Assembly (NCBI GenBank): GCA_030620095.1
Contig: JAUTXW010000878.1
Span: 690,501 to 754,500 of the forward strand
Length of the DNA stretch: 64,000 bases
Source: Kuschelorhynchus macadamiae
Lineage: Eukaryota > Arthropoda > Insecta > Coleoptera > Curculionidae
Direction: 5' to 3'
Under the pieces are notes generated by a model. It made no database searches, was not told the origin of the DNA, and saw nothing but the letters and a program-made list of their open reading frames with translations. The translations under genes were made by a program, and so were the position numbers. This document shows positions 56,511-64,000 of the stretch, one piece after another. Numbering within the stretch: position 1 is the stretch's first letter; each line of letters opens with the position of its first letter.

Positions 56511-56924
56511 ATAAGTGAATAAGCTTCGAGATTATAACTTTTCTGATAGCCCGTTTTAGGTATACGTAAGTAATGAAACATATCTACTATCTCAAAACAG
56601 AGATTGTTTTAAATAAGATCTCAAGTATTCATATATGGCAAAATATAATAGTATTTTTTTAGCAGCTTTGGCAAAATCTGATCGAAACCGATTAGTTGCC
56701 GAACCCCGCAATAATAAGTTGGGTATATAAAATACGGTTATCGTATATAGAGTATTTTCTCACTTCTTATCTGTTTAAGTTCGCTTTAAGATAATTAACA
56801 TTAAAATGCTGATTAAGGTTTATACCGATCCTTATCTTTCATTATTTTGATGACTATTATTTATGCCGAAGCTTATCATATGTAATTATGTTTATTAAGT
56901 TTAATACCGTTTATCTTTTATACC

Positions 56925-57630
56925 GAAGCCTATCAATTACATACATAGCATTTTTAGACATATTATCTATTTTGAATTATGTAAATTACTAGGATTGTAC
57001 GTTAATTGATCAGTGTATTGTAAGACATCGCCTAGTAAGGCTAGTTGCTATCAGTTAGTAACTTAGAGTAAGAATTAAAGTAGAGATCACGACTCATTCA
57101 TAAATCACGTTAGGGGTATGCGCCAACATGGTTCCCCTATTTTTCACATTCTATCGACCAATGTTTACTATAAAACAAGAAGTGGGGATGGCCCATGCCC
57201 AAGCCGTGGCCAATTGTTGACGAATGCCAGTAACGGCGTGAGTTTTCACTTCCCGCATAAGGAAATATCATTAATAGTGAAAAAATTATCGTTCCGGGTT
57301 TTTAAAGATCTTCATGTTTTTCCATTACTGTCGGTCGCTCGGTCTGTTCCGGTATAGCTAAAAAATCCACTTACTCGATTAACTTCAATTTTATTTAATT
57401 TTCCACAAAAATTACGTCTGATATAAAAAAAATGGTAAAATATTGGTATGAACCCAATATGACGAAACAAAATGACGACCTGTTAAAATATTTGATGTAC
57501 GAAAATGAAGAAATGGGCCATGCTTCATTATCGTTGACAAAAAGAAAGATTCTTACCTACTCCTTAATGAGGCAAATAATTATTTTTACAAACTTCAAAG
57601 AAATAATCGTTCTCTACTTCACTATCTAAA
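56925..57630 (+). repeat. Direct duplication, first copy (~706 bp)
   Basis: Matches 57871-58584 almost base for base (a few substitutions such as CATTCTATC against CAATCTATC and CCTAGTAAGG against CCGAGTAAGG). It contains an end of the hairpin repeat family (TCGGTCGCTCGGTCTGTTCC and ACTTCCCGCATAAGG, compare 28130-28215). Neither the 79- nor the 65-residue frame it holds has recognisable motifs. Confidence 0.9.
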
Positions 57631-57684
57631 ATCAAACCATTAAGTTAGGTAAGTTTAAAAGGAAATTAGTTATTTATATATTAC

Positions 57685-57843
57685 TAAACTTTAGTTTTTA
57701 GTTATGTTTGCCTTATATCACTATCATCTTATAATTGTGACATTTAGTAAAATTATTTCTCCAGTTGTTGACAATGTCATCTTAAACCTGTAACTGTCAA
57801 GTTAGCCCTTGTCTAAAGTTAAACCTCTTTAGTGAATACGGGT
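57685..57843 (+). repeat. MITE copy 4
   Basis: Ends with the clean terminus CTTTAGTGAATACGGG at 57842 and shares ATTGTGACATTTAG and CTGTCAAGTTAG with the copy at 40801-41018. It lies in the ~240-bp spacer between the two 0.7-kb duplicates. The left part is diverged or missing. Confidence 0.7.
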
Positions 57844-57870
57844 GTTAGAGTTTTAAACTACGCTTTTATA

Positions 57871-58584
57871 CCGAAGCCTATCAATTACATACATAGCATT
57901 TTTAGACATATTATCTATTTTGAATTATGTAAATTAGCTAGGATTGTACGTTAATTGATCAGTGTATTGTAAGACATCGCCGAGTAAGGCTAGTTGCTAT
58001 CAGTTAGTAACTTAGAGTAAGAATTAAAGTAGAGATCACGACTCATTCATAAATCACGTTAGGGGTATGCGCCAACATGGTTCCCCTATTTTTCACAATC
58101 TATCGACCAATGTTTACTATAAAACAAGAAGTGGGGATGGCCCATGCCCAAGCCGTGGCCAATTGTTGACGAATGCCAGTGACGGCGTGAGTTTTCACTT
58201 CCCGCATAAGGAAATATCATTAATAGTGAAAAAATTATCGTTCCGGGTTTTTAAAGATCTTCATGTTTTTCCATTACTGTCGGTCGCTCGGTCTGTTCCG
58301 GTATAGCTAAAAAATCCACTTACTCGATTAACTTCAATTTTATTTAATTTTCCACAAAAATTACGTCTGATATAAAAAAAAAATGGTAAAATATTGGTAT
58401 GAATCCAATATGGCGAAACAAAATGACGACCTGTTAAAATATTTGATGTACGAAAATGAAGAAATGGGCCATGCTTCATTATCGTTGACAAAAAGAAAGA
58501 TTCTTACCTACTCCTTAATGAGGCAAATAAGTATTTTTACAAACTTCAAAGAAATAATCGTTCTCTACTTCACTATCTAAAATC
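57871..58584 (+). repeat. Direct duplication, second copy (~714 bp)
   Basis: Second copy of 56925-57630, offset by ~946 bp, including ACCGAAGCCTATCAATTAC at the left edge and ATCTAAAATCAAACCATTAA at the right edge. The right edge leads directly into an ATA/AAT microsatellite (58590-58645). Confidence 0.9.
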
Positions 58585-58587
58585 AAA

Positions 58588-58645
58588 CCATTAATAATAA
58601 TAACAATAATTATAATAATAATGATAATTATAATAATAATAAGAA
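58588..58645. repeat. (ATA)n-type microsatellite
   Basis: Imperfect AAT/ATA units over ~58 bp following the second duplicate. Confidence 0.85.
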
Positions 58646-58879
58646 TAATAATAAGACGTGTATTAACCCAAGCAAAAAAAAATTAACTTAACAATTTAAG
58701 CACTACCTACCTAGGAGAATTGGCTTCATATCAGCTTCCAATATGATTCTGTTCGGCCAAAAAGAAAAAAAAAACATAAATATACAATTATAAAATTCAA
58801 TTTTGGTTCACGTTCTAAACGGCAAGAAAAATCAGCATATAACAACGAAGAAAATAGGAGAAAATAGATAATAGAGGGG

Positions 58880-60070
58880 ATCAACCAAAAATTACTAAAC
58901 TAATTTTAGTGTTGCAGTGTTTTTTTATAACTTGAAATTTATTTACATTAGTAAGTTCTAATCGGTAAGAAAACGAAAGTTTATAATAGTCTTTGTTAGA
59001 TGGGATTGTTAAAATATTTAAACAGGTTTTGTGAAGAATACGTCGACTATACATGTTTAACCATTTAGCATCAGCCAATTTGTAATAAATTCTTTCCCTG
59101 CGACATACGCCAAAAATCAACTTTAAACATGAACTCTGAAGAACCTGGATACGCCGAGAATCTGACGAATCCAAGCAAAGGCCATACACGTTGTCACAGA
59201 AATTTAAAGGCGAAAGTACCAAAGCCATTTTTTTAATATCTTTATTTAGATAATGTCTATGTGGATATATCATTTTTAGCGCTGAGTATCCTAGTTTTAA
59301 TTTAGAGTTTACATGTTCTTTGAACTATTTATTATCGATTATTAATCCAAGAATTGTGAAATTCAATTGTAGTGTTATCTAAATTTATATTCAGAGTTTC
59401 CATAATACTATTTCTAACATTATCTTTGCAAACTATTATTGCTTTGAATTTAGCAGGATTGATTTTGTTTCGTTCAAAAGATTAATCAAACCGTTATTAA
59501 TATAATCATTAGCTAATTGAGTCTATTTTGATGGGAATGGAAAATATATTTGAGTGTCACGAGCATATATGTGGTGATAGCAATATTTTAGAGATTCTTA
59601 AACTGTAAGGCGTATAGTGTACAACAGAACCAAGAATGCTTCCCTGTGACCCACCGGACACAACATGAAGTGCATCTGAGACATGTGTTCATCAATAATC
59701 ATTCGTAGTTTTCTATTAGAAATATATGACAGCACCATATCTGAAGCCAGAGGATTAAAACCAATGTAACGTAAAATAGAGATTAGCATTCTATGGTTCA
59801 CCATATTAAATGCCTCAGTTAAATCCAGCAGTATCAAAACGCAGGCTCTGTTTTTGTCCATTGTCTTGAAGTCGGTGACATTAGAGAGAATCCAGCACGA
59901 AAACCCGACTGCTGATCAAGTAGAATATTATTTGCACTCAAAAAGATATTTATCTGTACCTCTTGTGAACATTTGACAAAGTTGGGTATATCATTTTTAG
60001 CGCTGAGTATCCGAGCGTAGCTGGGTTTTTTATCTTGGGTAGCAACATAATTTTGGCTTGTTTTCATTGT
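58880..60070 (-). pseudogene. LINE reverse transcriptase, middle and C-terminal part
   Basis: In minus-strand order: ILLDQQSGFRAGFS (~59880-59930), LILLDLTEAFNMVNHRMLIS (59780-59850, equivalent to the D-KAFD-V-H block), a PQGS-like GGSQGSILG (~59630), and INPAKFKAIIV (~59445). The RT thumb follows: SSDSRRIQVLQSSCLKLIFG and LADAKWLNMYSRRILHKTC (58990-59165). The YADD box is not legible. Frameshifts are numerous. It resembles the Jockey/CR1 group of non-LTR elements. No poly-A tail was recognised at ~58880. Confidence 0.8.
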
Positions 60071-60699
60071 AAAATATGAAGTTTCAATAGAGTAGTTAAT
60101 AATATGTGTAAGCGGATTAAGAATAACTGGATAAGTAAGTAAAATTAACGTTATATTTAGTTGATCGATTCCAAAAGCCTTTGAACTAATTTTATGTAAA
60201 AGATTCTAACAAAATCTTCTGTAACTACAGTAAAGGTAAAATAATTATTAATCAGTCTTTTTGAACTATAAAATGAGATTAAATTTTCATCTGGTAAATT
60301 GGCATTTTTAGATGCTTAGCTAAATATTTTTTTAGTGAACTTGGTGAAGTACTTCTAATTTTATTTGCAATATTCGTTTTCCTTACTTCCTGCCATCTTT
60401 GTTTTTGGTTAGAGTTTCTAAATTTAAAATTCAAATAGACTTTTTTCTGTTCTTATAGCCGAAGTTGCTAAATAACGCATTTGTTTATAATTATAGTCTT
60501 TGTTTCCCTATATTTTTTTAATGCCCTTGATCTTGAGTTTTTGTATAAGCCGAATATTTCGGGTTAGACGAGACTGATATTGCCATTTCCTACTTTCGTT
60601 AATTTTCAGTGGCGCATGAATATAGTTTTATGTTATTTCTAGTGGGTAAATTAATTAATTTAATTTACTTTAAAATCTGTACTTTCATTACCTTTGACG
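60071..60699. other. No gene recognised
   Basis: AT-rich. It probably includes eroded 5' parts of the LINE on the minus strand; for example, TAAACATTTTTTTAGTG-type blocks have no clear reading. Nothing else supported. Confidence 0.35.
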
Positions 60700-61980
60700 T
60701 TAGTTTTCACTAAAAACTCTTTCTTTACTGTAATTTTTTAACTTACTTATATATAACGTCGATTTTATCTTTATGGGACGAAACGTAATCGGAAAAAAGG
60801 TAATAGAAATCAAGTCCAGGGGATCCCTGGAATTTGTATGACCTAAGATAATCTCGTGAGTTGTGAACTTTGTTACATTGTTTATGATCCCACTGTGAGC
60901 TATAATTGCTTAAGTCATGAGTTCAGAGGCTGACTTATTTTTATCTTTTTGTCTTAAAATCCGAAGGTGTTTAAAAAGAGTAGAACGAAAACGACTAGAT
61001 GGGAATCAGACTAATGATGTTTAGGCGTAGTAAAATGTATATGTATTTTTTGAGATTCTCAGAGTTGTTTTAAAAGTTCATTATTAAATTCTCCGCCAAT
61101 GTCATAAGTCATCATTTCAGGGCATCCGAAAAATTAAAAGAAATTAATTAATCTATCACAAACGGATTCTGCATTCTCCTGACAAAGGTATGACTGACCG
61201 GATTTTGAAAATTTGTCAAATATATTCGAACATTTTTGAGCTTCAAAAACAAGTGTTTCGACATGTATCATTTAAAAAGGTTTACTACTACCAGTTTCTG
61301 TTTTTGTAAGAAATATACAAGATTTAAGCATACTATATATAAAGATATTTAAAGGTTTGACAAATGTTACAATCATTAATGTATTGGGTTATATCATTTT
61401 TTCTTTTGGGCCAAAAATAAATTTATTTTAGACGTTACATTCTGATTTATTTTATCTTGATGTTGGTAGGTTTTTGTCAATTTTTTTCGTTTTTATCCGA
61501 AATATTATTTAGCAACTTCGAGCATAACACGATTTTTGGTTTATTGATTTTTTTTATATAAACGAGTAAAAATTGGAACTAACCTAATTCTTTACTAGGA
61601 AAATATAGATAACAAGTTTTGCTAAGGTTTAAATATTCTCGAATAAAATTTTTTATTATTTTTTAATTAAGATTTTTTAATAAGAATAGTAAGGTCTTAT
61701 TATTTATCATTTTATCAAGGTTGCTGTGGCCATTAGGTTCCATATCAGCCTGATTAGTATGTACGGTTGCTATTTTTTAAGAAAAACTAATATTTCTATT
61801 TTTTTTTGGGTTTTAAGTTGTTTTTAAAATTAGTTAAAATGTTGCAAGTTTTTGCCCTAATTTCATCTTTTAATACCTGTTTCTATATTACATATAATGT
61901 CTTTGATTGGTAATTATTTTTTGTTACTTAATTCTACCGCAAAACTGGGACCTCTGCTAATAATTTCTATCGGTTAAATC
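60700..61980 (-). pseudogene. Gypsy copy C: integrase remnant
   Basis: Homologous to copy A 4300-5000. The minus strand has NDITQYINDCNICQ (~61370-61410, integrase zinc region), HVETLVFEAQKC, FDKFSKSGQSYLCQENAESV (~61180-61250), FFGCPEMM and GGEFNNELLKQL (~61060-61130, second Asp region), and degraded sequence around the Glu (~61000). It is more diverged than A and B. No RT or env part is left; 61500-61980 is only AT-rich downstream/linker sequence. Confidence 0.65.
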
Positions 61981-63486
61981 GAAACATGATTTGAAGGTTT
62001 TTGTTTTGTAATTAGGCAATTAATTTTATTTTTTTATTTTTTTCTTTTATAGCTTCAAAACGTTTTTCAAAATTTGTAGTAATTTGATACATGATTTTAT
62101 TGAAAACATTTTCCGGCAGTAACTTTTTAATTAATTTTTAAGTCTAATTCTGGATTTAATTCTCTTATATGGAAAGTTGTTTCAGTAACTAATAAGTTAA
62201 TCACATTTAAATGAAATTTAGGTATAAGATGTTCAATTGATTGAGCTGGGAAGTGGTTGGTGGTGGCGTGGGTTGGTATCTGGGAATGGACGAGATGATG
62301 GGGGATAACTTAATTAGAATGGCAGGAGACCAGCATAATTTAAATTCTATACATGACGTAAAGAATACAAACCTGTTTGTTTGCAGTCATTTAAATGTAA
62401 GATCACTTCATACAGGATTTGACGAATTAAGTAATACATATCTGATTACAAATCTGACATTCTTGGCGTATCGGAAACATGGTTGTCGGTTGAAGATGAT
62501 GGTAATGCTTTTGATTTACTCGGATATAATCTACTTAAAAATGATAGAGTAGGCCGTGAAGGTGGAGTGGGTTTTTACATAAAAAACAATTTTTTAAGTA
62601 TAATAGAATTATGTTTGACAGCCTATCAACCGAATTTGAATATTTAAGTTTAACATTTATTTTAAAAAACAAAAAAATCTTAATTACAACCATTTATCGT
62701 CCTCCTTCCTCAAATGTTTAGAACTTTCTCAAATTTTTAGAGACATGCTTAGCCTCTCAGTGCCTATGTATGACTATGTTTTACTAGTGAGGGACTTTAA
62801 TATAGACCTTTTAAATAACATAAATTCTAAAGAAAGGCTTATCAAACTTTTAGATGTATTTAACCTTACTCAACTAATCAAAGAACCGACGAAAATTAAT
62901 ATTTCAACTAACACATCAACACTTATAGATGTAATTCTTGTACGTAAAAAACTTAGATGTCGTGTTTCGGGGTCAATTTTCTTCTCTCAGTCAATTTCAG
63001 ATCATCATTTAGTGTATGCCGCATTAGATTTATCAAAAAAGAAGCCCTGTCTCAAAAGGATACATTTCGTGATTACTATAACATTAACATAAATTCGTTC
63101 GAATATGATGCGTTACATTTACTATGGGAGAATGGGTATTATGCTAAGGATATAAATGAAAAAGTAAAAATATTTAATAAAGATATTGTATCTCTAATGA
63201 AAAAACATGCCCAAAAAAAATAAGAATTATACACGACAAACCATTTACCCGATGGATTACGAGTAACATTAAATTCTTAATGAAACTAAGAGACAAATCT
63301 TACTGTAAATATGTAAAACAAAAAAATTCAACCAATCTTCAATATTATCGTCAGTTACGAAATTTTACTAAACACGCTATTATTAGAGAGAAAATCGCAT
63401 ATTTTAACCAAATGTCTTTAACGACGGGTAAGGTTTTTTGGAAAAATGACATATACAAAAAAAATTGATCTACCAGAAAATTTAAG

Positions 63487-63701
63487 TAATGCCGAACTTT
63501 TAAATGATTATTTTTCAAACTCTATTCTTAACTCAAATAATATCTCTCAAGACAGATTAAATTATTATAAAGCTAACAAATATCAAAATCTAACTTCCGA
63601 ATTGAATTTTAAACTTATAGACGAAAAAACTCTTCATACAATTTTACACTATAAATACGAATGCTACGGGAGAAGATGAAATATCAATTAGAGGTTTGAA
63701 A
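63487..63701 (+). repeat. Internal LINE duplication, first copy (period ~296 bp)
   Basis: TGCCGAACTTTTAAATGATT through AATATCAATTAGAGG recurs at 63784-64000 with only a few mismatches. The join reads GTATGGAAAATGCCGAAC, linking the end of the VVWK codons to the start of the duplicated block. The window ends within or at the end of the second copy, so more copies may follow. Confidence 0.95.
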
Positions 63702-63783
63702 TTATGTTTACCATATTATATAAAACCCCTTATAAACATAATTAATAGTTGTATATTAGAAGACTGTTTTCCAGTTGTATGGA

Positions 63784-64000
63784 AAATGCCGAACTTTTAA
63801 ATGATTATTTTTCAAACTCTATTCTTAACTCAAATAATATCTCTCAAGACAGATTAAATTATTATAAAGCTAACAAATATCAAAATCTAACTTCCGAATT
63901 GAATTTTAAACTTATAGACGAAAAAACTCTTCATAAAATTTTACACTATAAATACGAATGCTACGGGAGAAGATGAAATATCAATTAGAGGTTAAAAATT
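63784..64000 (+). repeat. Internal LINE duplication, second copy
   Basis: Almost identical to 63487-63701 (for example CATAAAATTTT against CATACAATTTT). The flanking sequence beyond 64000 is unknown. Confidence 0.95.

Larger units (their letters stand above)
62241..64000 (+). pseudogene. LINE with endonuclease and start of RT, runs off window
   Basis: Endonuclease: HLNVRSLHTGFDELSN (~62390), then after a frameshift ILGVSETWLSVEDDGNAFDL (~62460-62520) and REGGVGFYIKN (~62555). Further on are VRDFNIDLLNNINSKE (~62785; the usual GDFN has Arg for Gly), FNLTQLIKEPTKINISTNTS and SDHHLVYAAL (~62997). Next come RWITSNIKFLMKLRDKSYCK (~63250-63310) and the RT start NATGEDEISIRGLKLCLPYY with DCFPVVWK (~63655-63780). 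It resembles CR1/Jockey-group LINEs. Frameshifts and an internal duplication (63487-63701 and 63784-64000) break it. Confidence 0.85.

Noticed and set aside
57118..57357. 79-residue frame repeated at 58067-58306
   Set aside because: Conservation is explained by the recent DNA duplication. The frame runs through the hairpin end of a non-coding repeat and has no motif.
54443..60070. Two LINE RT fragments as one interrupted element
   Set aside because: Both are on the minus strand, but the N-terminal RT part lies at lower coordinates than the C-terminal part, the wrong order for a single copy split by insertion.
1..64000. tRNA, rRNA or bacterial-type regulatory features
   Set aside because: No cloverleaf with conserved T-loop, no rRNA core sequence and no ribosome-binding-site/operon arrangement was seen on reading both strands.

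Overview
This window looks like AT-rich arthropod (probably insect) nuclear DNA made almost entirely of transposable elements of different ages, many nested in one another. The grounds are the families present (TA-flanked Tc1/mariner-type elements, an env-bearing Ty3/gypsy family of the errantivirus type, Penelope-like elements, Polinton/Maverick DNA polymerase remnants, Transib/RAG1-like and hAT transposase remnants, several LINEs), long (TA)n runs, and the lack of bacterial operon structure. No tRNA, rRNA or CRISPR array was seen. The species cannot be named from the sequence. Only one ORF looks like a complete gene: a Tc1 DD34E transposase at 24277-25302. One short reading frame (41104-41197) might be the first exon of a host gene.

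Layout. 0-9 kb: copy A of an env-bearing Ty3/gypsy element on the minus strand (protease ~8.5 kb, RT ~7.5 kb, RNase H tail ~5.5 kb, integrase ~4.5 kb, env-like ~3.5 and ~1.1 kb). It is interrupted by two transposons with mariner-like D,D,D transposases (1162-3319 and ~5590-7375). 9.4-20.9 kb: a nested palindromic locus. Its outer arms carry the same fused remnants of a Penelope-like GIY-YIG end and a Polinton-type DNA polymerase B. Inside lies a second, 3.7-kb foldback repeat. 21-25.5 kb: a degenerate D,D,D transposon and the complete Tc1 element. 25.5-28.2 kb: a degenerate tandem-like repeat. 28.4-31.7 kb: a truncated LINE joined to a Penelope-like element. 32.5-38.1 kb: a different, plus-strand Ty3/gypsy element between repeats of ~250 bp, carrying a 175-bp tandem array and a foldback MITE.

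38-41 kb: degenerate repeats, a MITE and the possible host exon. 41.4-45.5 kb: copy B of the env-bearing gypsy family. 46.6-52.1 kb: two different Transib/RAG1-like transposase remnants on either side of a hAT remnant. The second keeps the C-x2-C and H-x4-H zinc ligands and a terminal SEE motif in RAG1 order. 52.6-60 kb: a Penelope GIY-YIG end, an unidentified transposon-associated protein, LINE RT fragments, a long-arm foldback and a 0.7-kb direct duplication. 60.7-62 kb: integrase remnant of copy C of the gypsy family. 62.2-64 kb: another LINE with a ~296-bp-spaced internal duplication that runs off the window.

The elements do not form a pathway. The main themes are nested insertion, repeated creation of inverted duplications (from 45-bp hairpins to the 11.5-kb palindrome), and near-complete decay of coding capacity.
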